A stretch of 32,737 bases of DNA, taken from the NCBI RefSeq assembly GCF_000333455.1, contig NZ_BADD01000050.1, forward strand, positions 1-32,737, in the 5' to 3' direction. The notes beneath the pieces are model-generated. The model was not told the DNA's origin and made no database searches. It saw nothing but the letters and a program-made list of their open reading frames with translations. Below, piece after piece: positions 14,918-23,587 of the stretch. The position numbers were made by a program, and so were the translations under genes. Source of the DNA: Rhodopseudomonas sp. B29. Its GTDB lineage: Bacteria > Pseudomonadota > Alphaproteobacteria > Rhizobiales > Xanthobacteraceae. Positions within the stretch are counted from its first letter, which is position 1, and every line of letters begins with the position of its first letter.

Positions 14918-16084
14918 CTATCCCCACCTCACCGGCAAATTCAGCAATCCCCGAAAAGCCCAGCCGCCAATGCGCACCGGTTCCTCGTCGCTCAGACGCA
15001 GATCGCGCAACCGGTTGAAGAGTTTCGGCAGCGCGACGTCGGCCACCATGGCGCGCGAGGCCCAGGCTCCGGCGCAGAAATGCGGGCCGGCGCCGAAGGC
15101 GATGCTCTTGCTGGTGTCCCGGCGAATGTCGAACGCGTCGGCGCGCTCGAAATACGCCTCGTCGCGATTGCCCGAACCGAACATCAGGAAGACGCGTTCG
15201 TCGGTTTCGAACTCGATGTCGCCGATGCTCCACGGGCGCGCGATGCGGCGCGGCGACATCCCGATCGGCGAGATCCACCGCGCATATTCCTCGAAGGTCT
15301 GCAGCCAACCGATGGTGCCGGCTGTCGCCAGCGCCAATTGATCCGGATGCGACAGCAGCGCCCACACCGTGCCGGCGATGGCGTCACGCGGTTCGTTCTG
15401 ACCGCCGCTGATCGCCAGCTTGATATTGGCGCGAACGCTGTCCATCGGCATGCCGCAGGCCAGCATCACCCCGAGCAGACTGCTGTCGGGCCACGCGCTT
15501 AGCACGGGGGTCATCTCGTCGATGGCTGAGTCGATGCCGGCGGTCGCGGCACGGCAGCGCGCCTCGATGGCGGGATCGCCCGTGTAGTTGGCGATGCCGT
15601 CGATCATGTCCTGCGACCACGCGTTCATGTCCTCGAAGCGCATGTTGGTCAGGCCGGTGATCGACTTCAGGCATTCGGCCGAGAACGGCAGCGCGAAGTC
15701 GCGCACCAGATCGCACGCGCCTGAAGACTCGAGCGCGTCGATGATCCGGTCGGCATGCGCCGCGAACAACGCCGTCCAATGCGTCTTGACGGTCTTGGGC
15801 GACACCGCGGGGAAGATCGCCTTGCGTTCGGCAAGATGCGCCTCGCCATCCTTGCGCATCATGTTGTGGCCCATCAGCTTGGTCATCAGCCCTTCGGGCT
15901 GATCGGAGCTGAAGACGTCGATCTTCTTCTCGCAGACGTAGATGTCGTCGCGGCGGCACAGCAACGTACTTCCGAGCTGCGGAACGAACGCGATCGGCGC
16001 GTCGCGCCGCATCGCGGCCAGTGCCGGATAGGGATCGCGCCAGAATTCGGCGACGTCGATGTCGATGCGCGGTGCGGTGCTCAA
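14918..16084 (-). CDS. Cytochrome P450
   Basis: 388 aa soluble bacterial P450 from a TTG start at 16084 with GGGAGGA about 9 nt upstream. A longer in-frame start would run across the promoter region and lacks a ribosome site. The heme loop FGAGPHFCAG carries the thiolate cysteine C337. The K-helix ExxR is E266-R269 (EEYAR). The I-helix reads SGGQNEPRD (226-234): the acid E231 is kept but the usual following threonine is proline. It would need ferredoxin and ferredoxin reductase, which are not in the window. The LuxR gene lies upstream on the same strand. A 20-bp palindrome and a TATGAT hexamer lie in the 84-bp gap, implying its own regulated promoter. The substrate is unknown. Confidence 0.92.
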   Translation of the reverse strand: MSTAPRIDIDVAEFWRDPYPALAAMRRDAPIAFVPQLGSTLLCRRDDIYVCEKKIDVFSSDQPEGLMTKLMGHNMMRKDGEAHLAERKAIFPAVSPKTVKTHWTALFAAHADRIIDALESSGACDLVRDFALPFSAECLKSITGLTNMRFEDMNAWSQDMIDGIANYTGDPAIEARCRAATAGIDSAIDEMTPVLSAWPDSSLLGVMLACGMPMDSVRANIKLAISGGQNEPRDAIAGTVWALLSHPDQLALATAGTIGWLQTFEEYARWISPIGMSPRRIARPWSIGDIEFETDERVFLMFGSGNRDEAYFERADAFDIRRDTSKSIAFGAGPHFCAGAWASRAMVADVALPKLFNRLRDLRLSDEEPVRIGGWAFRGLLNLPVRWG

Positions 16085-16105
16085 GGCGTGTGTCCTCCCG
16101 CCTCG

Positions 16106-16151
16106 ATCATACCGATCGCCGCCTCCCGGTCTGTCCCGGTAATCTGGGACA
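16106..16151 (-). promoter_or_regulatory. P450 promoter with palindromic operator
   Basis: The palindrome TGTCCC-N8-GGGACA spans 16132-16151. On the minus strand TATGAT (16111-16106) matches the -10 consensus at 5 of 6 positions. If that is the -10, transcription starts near 16099 and the palindrome is centred at -42.5, the position used by LuxR-type activators that overlap the -35 region. No good -35 is needed in that arrangement. The same palindrome occurs upstream of the divergent binding-protein gene. Confidence 0.6.
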
Positions 16152-16168
16152 AGCCGCGACAGCAAGTA

Positions 16169-16972
16169 TCACTGGAGCTGGCGCGGCAGCGTCATCGTGC
16201 TGAGCGCGATCGCAAACAGCTCGTTCTGCGACGAGATCCCGAGCTTGCCGTAGGCGCGCTTGCGATAGGTGAAGGTCGAATGCAGGCTGATGGCGAGGGT
16301 CGCGGCGATCGCCTCGGAGCCGTAGCCCGCCAGGATCAGCCGGCACACCTGCTTCTCGCGGCCGGTCAGTGATGCGAAGCGTGCGTTGCTGTCGAACAGA
16401 TGGGCCAGCTTCCGCGTATTGTCTTCCGCGTCGGCCTGCCTGGCGGTCGCCTGGCAATGCCGGGCGATGATCGCGCTCAGCAGAGGGGCGAGATCGGACA
16501 GCGCTTCGGCTTCCCGCGCCGCGAAACGTCCCTGCTGGCTGGTCCGATAGAAATTGACGTAGAAACAGGCGTCCTGGGCCCAGGTCGCGCAGGCGATCTT
16601 GTCGACGATCTTGGCGTCGTCGAAGAACAGCTTGCGATAACTGTCGCCGTACATCCGTCTGGAAAATCGCGGCAGTATGATCGGAGCACGCGCCGAATTG
16701 CGCGCCATCATGCACTCGCGGTTGGGATCGGCGGCATAGAAATGCTGCGAATAGGCGACGCCCAATTCGCCGCCGATGCCGATGATGCCGGTGTCGAGCG
16801 CGCAACGGGTCGATGCCGCGCCGGCCTCGTCGAACGCGAAGACCATGCAGTGTCCGACGCGGGCGACCGCGCGAAGCGACTCCATCAGCACGTCCGGGAA
16901 ACATGGCTGGCCGATCGCCAACACGACCGGCGCCAGCACGGATGAGCATTCGCCGGTCCGGCTGCTGTCCAT
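16169..16972 (-). CDS. LuxR-family transcriptional regulator
   Basis: 267 aa. The C-terminal LuxR-type helix-turn-helix at about 198-258 begins SLTGREKQVCRLILAGYGSEAI and contains the recognition-helix stretch HSTFTYRKRAYGKLGISSQNELF. The N-terminal 190 residues form an unassigned sensory domain (cysteine- and aromatic-containing, GAF-like by length) that does not show the acyl-homoserine-lactone binding residues clearly. A strong ribosome site GGGAGGAGAG precedes the ATG at 16972. It is transcribed toward the P450 and divergently from the binding-protein gene. The shared palindromes on both sides make it the obvious candidate regulator of both genes. Confidence 0.88.
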   Translation of the reverse strand: MDSSRTGECSSVLAPVVLAIGQPCFPDVLMESLRAVARVGHCMVFAFDEAGAASTRCALDTGIIGIGGELGVAYSQHFYAADPNRECMMARNSARAPIILPRFSRRMYGDSYRKLFFDDAKIVDKIACATWAQDACFYVNFYRTSQQGRFAAREAEALSDLAPLLSAIIARHCQATARQADAEDNTRKLAHLFDSNARFASLTGREKQVCRLILAGYGSEAIAATLAISLHSTFTYRKRAYGKLGISSQNELFAIALSTMTLPRQLQ

Positions 16973-17048
16973 CGTCTCTCCTCCCCTATTTTTTGCGCCA
17001 AGCTAGCAGCAAGGCCGACTGTTTTGAAGGCCGGCGATCTTGGCGCGG

Positions 17049-17095
17049 TGTCCCCAACGGCGGGGACAGACCGCGCGCCCGGCTCGGAGGATAGT
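17049..17095 (+). promoter_or_regulatory. Binding-protein gene promoter with palindromic operator
   Basis: TGTCCCC (17049-17055) and GGGGACA (17062-17068) form a perfect 7-6-7 palindrome, the same TGTCCC-N8-GGGACA frame as the site before the P450. A -10-like hexamer GATAGT (4 of 6 matches) lies at 17090-17095. This predicts a start near 17102 and a palindrome centre at about -43.5. The site also lies 77 nt upstream of the LuxR start codon, so autoregulation is possible. Confidence 0.55.
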
Positions 17096-17137
17096 TGCGC
17101 AAGAGCGCAAAGGCGCCGGAGTCGAGGGGGAGACACA

Positions 17138-18298
17138 ATGAGAGCATCGATCGTCGCGTTAGGCATCCTGATCGGCGTGTCGTCCGCCGCGATCCTCGGA
17201 ACAGGAGACGCGCGTGCCGAGGTCAAGATCGGCATCGTCGTGTCGGCGACGGGACCCGGCTCGGCACTCGGCCAGCCACAGATGCGGGCCATTGCTGCGC
17301 TGCCGAAAGAGATCGCCGGCGAAAAGATCACCTACATCGCACTCGACGACGAATCCGATCCGCGCAAGGGCGCACAGAACGCCCGCCGCCTCGTGGTCCA
17401 GGACGGCGTCGATGCGTTGATCGGATCGTCCCTGACGCCGGTGACGATGCCGATGCTCGATGTGGCGCGGGAATCTGCGACGCCTTTGATTTCTCTCGCC
17501 GCCGCCACGGCGATCGTCCGGCCGGTCGACGAACGCCGCAAGTGGGCCTTCAAGGTGGTGCCCAACGACGACCTGATGGCCGGCGTGATCCTGAAGTACA
17601 TCGCCAAGTCGGGCGTCAAGACGCTCGGCTTCATCGGCGTGTCGGATGGTTACGGCGAAGGCTACTACCAGGAGGTCGCCCGCCTGGCGCCCGGCCTCGG
17701 CCTGACGATCACCAATCACGAAGTCTACGCCCGCTCCGACACCAGCGTGACCGGGCAGGCCCTCAAGGTGCTGGCCGCCAACCCGGATGCGGTGTTCATC
17801 GCGTCGGCCGGGACACCGGCCGTGCTGCCGCAGGAGGCGCTGCGCGCCCACGGCTACAAGGGCCGCATCTATCAGACCCACGGCGTTGCGCTGGATGAGT
17901 TCATCAAGCTCGGCGGCGCCAATGTCGAGGGTGCGGTCTTCGCCGGCGAAACCTTCACGATCGCCGACGATCTGCCCGCGGACAACCCGTTCCGGAAGGC
18001 GCGCGACGAATTCGGCGCAGCCTATCGACAAGCCAATAGCCAGACGCCGAACATCTTCGGCGCGCATCTCTGGGACGCGATGACGCTGTTGCGGGCGGCG
18101 ATTCCAGAGGCCTTGAAATCGGCCAAGCCCGGCACGCCGGAATTCCGCGCCGCGCTGCGCGATCAGCTGGAGCGCGGCACGAATATCTACCTGAACAACG
18201 GCGTATCGACGATGAGCCCGACCGACCACAACGGCTACGACGAGCGCTCGGCATTCCTGATCAAGGTGGAAGGCGGCAAGTTTCGGCTGGTCAAGTGA
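17138..18298 (+). CDS. ABC transporter substrate-binding protein (branched-chain amino acid/aromatic acid type)
   Basis: 386 aa periplasmic binding protein of the LivJ/type I fold. The ATG at 17138 follows GAGGGGGAGA and opens a clear signal peptide cleaved after DARA (residue 27). The mature protein starts EVKIGIVVSATGPGSALG and continues with family features: YIALDDESDPRKGAQNARRLV, DALIGSSLTPVTMPML, KTLGFIGVSDGYGEGYY, and the C-terminal GAHLWDAMTLLRAAI. Proteins of this class bind amino acids or aromatic acids and deliver them to a Liv-type ABC transporter. No permease or ATPase gene is adjacent, so it is an orphan. It shares a palindromic operator with the P450 and probably supplies or senses the P450 substrate or a related compound. 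Confidence 0.92.
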   Translation: MRASIVALGILIGVSSAAILGTGDARAEVKIGIVVSATGPGSALGQPQMRAIAALPKEIAGEKITYIALDDESDPRKGAQNARRLVVQDGVDALIGSSLTPVTMPMLDVARESATPLISLAAATAIVRPVDERRKWAFKVVPNDDLMAGVILKYIAKSGVKTLGFIGVSDGYGEGYYQEVARLAPGLGLTITNHEVYARSDTSVTGQALKVLAANPDAVFIASAGTPAVLPQEALRAHGYKGRIYQTHGVALDEFIKLGGANVEGAVFAGETFTIADDLPADNPFRKARDEFGAAYRQANSQTPNIFGAHLWDAMTLLRAAIPEALKSAKPGTPEFRAALRDQLERGTNIYLNNGVSTMSPTDHNGYDERSAFLIKVEGGKFRLVK

Positions 18299-18348
18299 GA
18301 TAGCCGCAGAGCTGTGTACACCACGATCAGCTGATCATCCTGCGACAA

Positions 18349-18370
18349 GCCGGCCCCAAAGTGGGCCGGC
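18349..18370 (+). terminator. GC-rich hairpin after the binding-protein gene
   Basis: GCCGGCCC (18349-18356) and GGGCCGGC (18363-18370) form a perfect 8-bp stem with loop CAAAGT, 50 nt after the stop. No U-run follows. It may serve as a terminator between this gene and the convergent dabA, or as a Rho-assisted site. Confidence 0.45.
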
Positions 18371-18429
18371 GCGCGTCTCTGGCGGCGAGAGATAGCATTC
18401 CGCCGCTTCCCTGCACCACGACCGCCGGG

Positions 18430-20838
18430 CTAAGCCGCGGCCTCTGCGCCGGCGACCGGCTCCCACTCCAGCTCCCCAACATAGCGCCACGCCATCTGGC
18501 CCTGCTCATCCAGCGCGAACAGGTGCAGCCATTTGTTGTCGAACAGCGCGCGGACGCCGGAATGGCGATCGAGGATGGTGCTGATCGCCTCGTGCGGCGC
18601 GGCGATCAGCACCGACAGCCGCAGCGGTTCGTGGACGAAGCGCGTGCCGTCGTGCACCGATTGCCACGGCAGGCCGGTGCGTAGCAGGCCGCCGTTGCCT
18701 TCGACGACGCCGATGCCGCCGGTGACGTTGTGCAGCAGCTTGTTGCCCGCGCCCAGCACGTCCGGTGCGACGGTGGAGCCGTAATATTGCAGGCTGATCC
18801 AGCTCGCGACCACGACGGGCGCGGTGAGGATCAGTTCAAGCACGCCGAGCGTGCCGTCTTTCGCGTAGTCGTAGTCGTGCAGGAACACCCGGCCGCCGAA
18901 GTCGCGACCGGTCGTCAGTCGCCGCGGCGCGGCGATGAAGGCCTGGCAACCGGCAAGCCCCCACTCCGGCCGCACCTCGGCCCAATCCTTGGCGCGCCGG
19001 GCGACGTCGTCGGCCGTGGCGGCGCGCGGCAGCCGCAGCGACCGCTCACGCCGTGCGAGCGCGCCGGCGGCGGCGAACCAGGACTTGGCTCGCGTCACAT
19101 CGGCCTGATGCGCCGGCGTGGCGGCATCGGCATCGTACACCGTCACCCGATCGGTGACCGTGTCGTGCACAGCTCCGACAAACAACGTATCAGCTGGGAT
19201 CGCGATGCCGCGCGTGGCGAGGCCGAGCCGCACCTCGGGCTCGTTGAGCAGCGCCGCGAGCAGCCGCGCGTTGACGTCGCCGGAATGTCCGCCGCAGGCA
19301 CCGCACGCCAGCGCGCTGGCATGCGGATTGTTGACGACGCCGGCGCCGTGGCCGGCGATCACCACCAGCCGCGCAAACGGGCCGGTCAGCGACATCGCTT
19401 TCAACACGGTTTCGGCCGTCTCGATGCGCACGGCGAGATCGAGCACCGGGTCGAACCGCGGCGCGGGCTGGTCCGGTGCGGCGGGCCTGTCGAACGCAAG
19501 CCCGTCGCGGATCAGCTTGCCGGCGTAGACCGGCCCGGTCGCTTCGACGAACGCGAAGGACGAGATCGCCGCCAGCTTGAACCGGCCCCAGGCGCGGGTC
19601 GCGCGGGCTTTGATCCGCGCGGCGATGTCTTGGCGCGCGGACGTGTTTGCTTCCGCGCCGGTGGACGTCGTCACGCCCGGCGTCAGCAGCACCGGATAGC
19701 GGTTCTCGACGACGTCCGACGCAAACCGCCGATGCGCGATCCTGAGCCCGAAGAAACCACCGAAGCCCAGCGTCTGAATGCCGGGATCGAGGCTTTCGAG
19801 CGCGCGGCGAAATACTTCGGAGCGCACGTCGATGCAGAACGCAGCCTGCAGCGCGGGGCGTTCGGGCGCGGCCGCGACAGGCTGCACGGCGAGCTTGACC
19901 TGAAGCCGCCGCTGCGCAGCGCGCTCCGCGGCTTCCTGCAGGATCATATCGATGCAGTCATCGGACGTCGGCGCGATCGGCTCGGCAAAGGCCGCAGCGG
20001 CGTCCTGCCAGGCGGCTCCGATCACGCCTGCGTATTTGCGATACAGCGCCTCCTCCCAGATCAGCCGGATGGCGAGCAGATCGACGATCGTGGTGTCGGA
20101 GCTGCTGCCGAGTTCGGCCTGCCACAGCCGATAGCGCGCGAACTGCGCCCAGCCGGACAGTCCGGTGAGCAGGCGATGGAAGTAAGTCTCCAGCGCATCA
20201 TCACTAAGGCCGAGCGCCCGCGCGATGTTCGCCAATGCTTCCGCGGACGTGGACGGCGCCTCCGCCACGAGCGACGCAACCCCGCCGAGCCCAAAGATCT
20301 CCGGCGTCAGGTCGTGAGTCGCGACGAGGCGCCAGGCCGCGTAGGCGCCGGTGGCTTTGGGCGCGGCCCACAGCGCCTGACCTTCGTCGAAGTAACCGGC
20401 AGCCCAATGCCCGATGCGTTCGGCGACGAAGCCGGCCCAGTCGAGGCCGGAGACCGCGCCGGCAAGGTCGGCGACGGTCGGTAGCGGCTTCGCGGGCGGC
20501 GCGGACGAGCGGGCGGCGAGCTTCAGCGCGGCCACGGTTGGTGGCCGCCGCGCGAGCGCCGCCGCTTCGAGCGCAGCTTGAAGGTCGGCGTCGGTGATCT
20601 CACCCCGCTCGATCCGCTCAAGGTACCAACTCCGCGGCATGGTCAGACTGCAGCCGGCCGCGCGCCGCCAGCGCGCCGCGGCGACGGCGAGCGGTTCGTC
20701 GGTCTGGCCGAGAAATGGATTGACCGCGACGCTCGATGTCAGCGGCCAAAGTGGCGGAATGGCACGGGCGGCGCGGTCGGCTGCGGCCGGAACCAGTCTG
20801 TCGTCGTCGAGCGAAACTTGTGGGGCGATCATCAGCAT
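18430..20838 (-). CDS. dabA: Inorganic carbon transporter subunit DabA (DUF2309)
   Basis: 802 aa cytoplasmic-facing zinc subunit of the DAB dissolved-inorganic-carbon accumulation complex, thought to hydrate CO2 vectorially to bicarbonate in a carbonic-anhydrase-like site. The family hallmarks are present: [17 protein letters not shown] near the N-terminus and SWYLERI. The expected zinc/active-site residues are C335 and D337 in FCIDVRSE, H497 in IAGHGAG, and C512 in [12 protein letters not shown] (15 residues after the His, as in characterised DabA). Length is typical. The start is ATG at 20838, with a second ATG two codons in. It begins 16 nt after the dabB stop, so the two form an operon dabB-dabA. 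A LysR regulator is divergent from it. Confidence 0.94.
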   Translation of the reverse strand: MLMIAPQVSLDDDRLVPAAADRAARAIPPLWPLTSSVAVNPFLGQTDEPLAVAAARWRRAAGCSLTMPRSWYLERIERGEITDADLQAALEAAALARRPPTVAALKLAARSSAPPAKPLPTVADLAGAVSGLDWAGFVAERIGHWAAGYFDEGQALWAAPKATGAYAAWRLVATHDLTPEIFGLGGVASLVAEAPSTSAEALANIARALGLSDDALETYFHRLLTGLSGWAQFARYRLWQAELGSSSDTTIVDLLAIRLIWEEALYRKYAGVIGAAWQDAAAAFAEPIAPTSDDCIDMILQEAAERAAQRRLQVKLAVQPVAAAPERPALQAAFCIDVRSEVFRRALESLDPGIQTLGFGGFFGLRIAHRRFASDVVENRYPVLLTPGVTTSTGAEANTSARQDIAARIKARATRAWGRFKLAAISSFAFVEATGPVYAGKLIRDGLAFDRPAAPDQPAPRFDPVLDLAVRIETAETVLKAMSLTGPFARLVVIAGHGAGVVNNPHASALACGACGGHSGDVNARLLAALLNEPEVRLGLATRGIAIPADTLFVGAVHDTVTDRVTVYDADAATPAHQADVTRAKSWFAAAGALARRERSLRLPRAATADDVARRAKDWAEVRPEWGLAGCQAFIAAPRRLTTGRDFGGRVFLHDYDYAKDGTLGVLELILTAPVVVASWISLQYYGSTVAPDVLGAGNKLLHNVTGGIGVVEGNGGLLRTGLPWQSVHDGTRFVHEPLRLSVLIAAPHEAISTILDRHSGVRALFDNKWLHLFALDEQGQMAWRYVGELEWEPVAGAEAAA

Positions 20839-20854
20839 GGCCTGCTCCTATGGG

Positions 20855-22429
20855 TCACGACACTTTGCGGACAAACCAGCCGCCGAGGACACGATCGAGG
20901 GCTGCGTTGAGATAGAGTCCGTTGGCCAGATGGACGCGTAGTCCGGCGGCCGCCGGATGCGTCGCCCACAGCGGAAACAGTGCCTGCGCGATCGCCACAC
21001 AACCGAAGCTCAGCACGGTCAGCGCGATCAGCGTCCACTCGAGCCGGCCCGGCGCGGGCGCAGGCGGCAGCGTGCCCGCCGTCAGCCATTCGGCCGCGCT
21101 TTGCAGCGAGAAGTAACCGATGGCGGCTGCGGCCGCGTAGACGCTGGTCGATCGGGTCAGCATGCGCGGCGCGGAGTCGGCCAGTCCCTGGGCCAGCAAG
21201 TAAGCGACGCCGAAGATCAGGATCGCGCCGAGTGCCCAGGATTGCGGCGGCTTGTGCACGGCGCCGAGTAACAGATCGAAGGCGAGCCCGATCGCGACAT
21301 ACAGCGCCAGTGCGGCCAGAAAGGCGCGGAGAACCGCAGCGCCGCCCGGCACCGCGACCGGACCCGGCCGGCGGATCGACGCGACCCGATCGACCGCGCC
21401 GCCGGAGGTGAGGAAGGCGTGCGCCTTGTACAGCGAGTGCGCCACGATGTGCAGCAGGGCCAGTGGAAACAGCGCCAGCCCGCATTCCAGGATCATGAAG
21501 CCCATCTGGCCGACGGTCGACCACGCCAGCGAGGTTTTGACCGAGGGCTGGGTCAGCATCACCATGGCGCCGAACAGCGCCGTGAAGCCGCCGACGATGA
21601 TCAGCACCGCGAGCACCGCCGGCGCCATCACCATCACGTCGGCGAAGCGGATCAGCAGAAACCCGCCGGCGTTGATGACGCCGGCGTGCAGCAGCGCCGA
21701 GACCGGCGTCGGCGCCTCCATCACTTCGGTGAGCCAGCCGTGCGTGGGAAACTGCGCCGACTTCAGCAGCGCCGCCAGTGCCAACAGCGCGGCCGCGGCT
21801 ATTGCAGCCGCGCCGAATTCGCCGCCGGCCCGCGCCATAGCGTTGATCGTCGCGATATCTGCCGACCCGTAGGTGAAGATCAGCAGCCCGGCCGCCGCCA
21901 GCAGCGCCACGGCGCCGATATTGGAGAACAGCCGCTTCTTGCGCGCCGCCCGCTGCGCGGCGAACCGGTTCGGATAGAACAGCAGCAGGCGATGCAGACA
22001 CAGGCTGACCGCAATCCAGCTCACGACCAGCTGAAACAGATTGCCGGCCTGGACGAGTAGCATCACGGTCGCCAGCGCCGCGCACAGCCAGGAGGTGAAA
22101 GCGCCGTGCCGCGCTTCGCCGTCGAGATAGTTGCGGGAAAATCGCACGACGATCCAGCCGACGAAGGCGACCAGCATCAGCATGGTGGCGCTGACGGCGT
22201 CGGTGCGGACCGAGAAGCCGAGACCCGCCACGCCGATCAGCGGGCTCGTCGCAGAACCACGCAACGTCAGCAACAGCAGCGTCGCGGTTGCCACCAGCAT
22301 GGCCAGCAGCGCTGCCGCTTCCGCCAAAACGGCGGTTTGCCGGGCCCTGCGCTTGGGTGCGAGCGCTGCCAAACAGCCGACTGCGAGAAGCGACAACGGG
22401 GCGGTGAGCGGCAGGAATTCGAGCGGCAT
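20855..22429 (-). CDS. dabB: Inorganic carbon transporter subunit DabB (NuoL/MrpA-like proton channel)
   Basis: 524 aa multi-pass membrane protein related to the proton-pumping subunits of complex I (NuoL) and Mrp antiporters. In the DAB complex it couples cation flux to DabA. Dense hydrophobic helices run through the whole length. The core family stretch reads SAQFPTHGWLTEVMEAPTPVSALLHAGVIN, then GGFLLIRF, then TSLAWSTVGQMGFM, and the shorter C-terminus is typical of DabB. The ATG at 22429 with GGAG 7 nt upstream is preferred over an in-frame start 19 codons upstream, which would sit in the promoter region. It is the first gene of the dabBA operon, divergent from lysR with a 103-bp gap. Confidence 0.93.
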   Translation of the reverse strand: MPLEFLPLTAPLSLLAVGCLAALAPKRRARQTAVLAEAAALLAMLVATATLLLLTLRGSATSPLIGVAGLGFSVRTDAVSATMLMLVAFVGWIVVRFSRNYLDGEARHGAFTSWLCAALATVMLLVQAGNLFQLVVSWIAVSLCLHRLLLFYPNRFAAQRAARKKRLFSNIGAVALLAAAGLLIFTYGSADIATINAMARAGGEFGAAAIAAAALLALAALLKSAQFPTHGWLTEVMEAPTPVSALLHAGVINAGGFLLIRFADVMVMAPAVLAVLIIVGGFTALFGAMVMLTQPSVKTSLAWSTVGQMGFMILECGLALFPLALLHIVAHSLYKAHAFLTSGGAVDRVASIRRPGPVAVPGGAAVLRAFLAALALYVAIGLAFDLLLGAVHKPPQSWALGAILIFGVAYLLAQGLADSAPRMLTRSTSVYAAAAAIGYFSLQSAAEWLTAGTLPPAPAPGRLEWTLIALTVLSFGCVAIAQALFPLWATHPAAAGLRVHLANGLYLNAALDRVLGGWFVRKVS

Positions 22430-22532
22430 AAGGTTCTCCGGGACGGTGCGGCGTCGCGATCGGGAATAAGCCGCCCGGAGCGGCAAATAAAATGCATTGT
22501 TTTCGCGTTATCGTTCGTTATTTTAGAACGTC
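22430..22532. promoter_or_regulatory. Divergent dabB/lysR control region
   Basis: AT-rich core at about 22485-22530 in a GC-rich setting. A direct repeat GTTAT occurs at 22507-22511 and 22517-22521, spaced one helical turn. An inverted repeat CGTTC (22512-22516) and GAACG (22526-22530) is also present. The repeats abut the lysR ATG at 22533, which has no visible ribosome site, so lysR may be leaderless or autorepressed. Which dyad the LysR protein uses cannot be told from sequence. Confidence 0.45.
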
Positions 22533-23429
22533 ATGAGCCAGCTGAATTTCAATCATCTGCGTTACTTCTGGGCCGTCGCCCACGACGGCAACCTGACCCG
22601 CACCGCGCAGCGGCTGAATCTCACTCAGTCGGCACTATCGGTGCAGATCCGGAAACTCGAGCAGCAGATCGGACACGCGCTGTTCGAGCGCCGAGGCCGC
22701 CAATTGCATCTGACCGAGGCCGGCCGCATCACGCTCGACCATGCCGACACCATCATCGCGACCGGTGACGAACTGCTCGGCACGCTGCGCAATGCCGGCA
22801 TTGCCCGGCAGGCGCTCCGCGTCGGCGCGCTGGCGACGCTGTCGCGCAACTTTCAGATGGCGTTCCTGCGCCCCCTGCTCGGCCGCGCCGATGTCGAACT
22901 GATTTTGCGCTCGGGCAGCACGGCCGAGCTGCTGCAGTCGCTCGACGATCTGAGCCTCGACGTTGTGCTGATCAATCACGCCCCGGCGCGGGACAAGCTG
23001 ACGCGCATCGTCGCGCACCGTCTGGCCGAGCAGGCAGTCAGCCTGGTCGGCACACGCTCGCGGCTGCGCAAGAAAGGCAGTCTGGTCGATCGGCTGCGCC
23101 AGCATCCGGTGATCGTGCCGACGGCGGGGAGCGAGATCAGAACCGGGTTCGACGCGCTCGTCGATCGGCTCGGCATTCGGCCGCAGATCGCCGCCGAGGT
23201 CGAGGACATGGCGATGATGCGACTATTGGCTCGCGAAGATGTCGGTTTGGCGGTGCTGCCACCGATCGTGGTCCGCGACGAGATCGCGGCGGGCCGCCTG
23301 ATCGAGGCCCACAAACTGCCCGGCATCACCGAAGCGTTCTACGCGGTGACGATCGAGCGGCGGTTTCCGAACCCGCTGGTGGCGGAGCTCATTCACAGCA
23401 AGGACAAGCGCGGCGGCGTGCGAGGCTGA
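22533..23429 (+). CDS. LysR-family transcriptional regulator, divergent from dabBA
   Basis: 298 aa. The N-terminal winged helix-turn-helix at about 5-65 reads FNHLRYFWAVAHDGNLTRTAQRLNLTQSALSVQIRKLE, and the LysR effector-binding domain follows (about 92-290). The N-terminal style LRYFWAVAHDGNLTRTA resembles the NhaR-like subgroup. Divergent placement next to dabBA with a short shared promoter region is the standard LysR arrangement, so it probably controls carbon uptake in response to a metabolite or ion signal. No convincing ribosome site precedes the ATG at 22533. Confidence 0.92.
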   Translation: MSQLNFNHLRYFWAVAHDGNLTRTAQRLNLTQSALSVQIRKLEQQIGHALFERRGRQLHLTEAGRITLDHADTIIATGDELLGTLRNAGIARQALRVGALATLSRNFQMAFLRPLLGRADVELILRSGSTAELLQSLDDLSLDVVLINHAPARDKLTRIVAHRLAEQAVSLVGTRSRLRKKGSLVDRLRQHPVIVPTAGSEIRTGFDALVDRLGIRPQIAAEVEDMAMMRLLAREDVGLAVLPPIVVRDEIAAGRLIEAHKLPGITEAFYAVTIERRFPNPLVAELIHSKDKRGGVRG

Positions 23430-23587
23430 GATCGCGTGCGCTGACATCGGCACCGCCGAGTCAGCCGTATGACGTGAACCGTTCTTATCAGAGGAGGTCG
23501 CGCGATGACGGCGATGCGCTGCCGTTCAGCACACGAACCCGTCGAAGCGGCACCGTTACCCGACAGGCACATCAGCACCCATTTGGG

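Noticed and set aside
18325-18336. 12-bp perfect palindrome GATCAGCTGATC after the binding-protein gene
   Set aside because: It is isolated, without a second copy or a promoter nearby; its two halves are abutting with no loop, so it makes a poor terminator hairpin.
18730-20484. 584-codon plus-strand open frame
   Set aside because: It is antisense to dabA, Arg/Gly-rich and without any domain; long antisense frames are common in this high-GC DNA.
23424-23466. GGCTGA ... TCAGCC pair after the LysR gene as a terminator
   Set aside because: The 31-nt loop and lack of a U-run make a functional hairpin unlikely.
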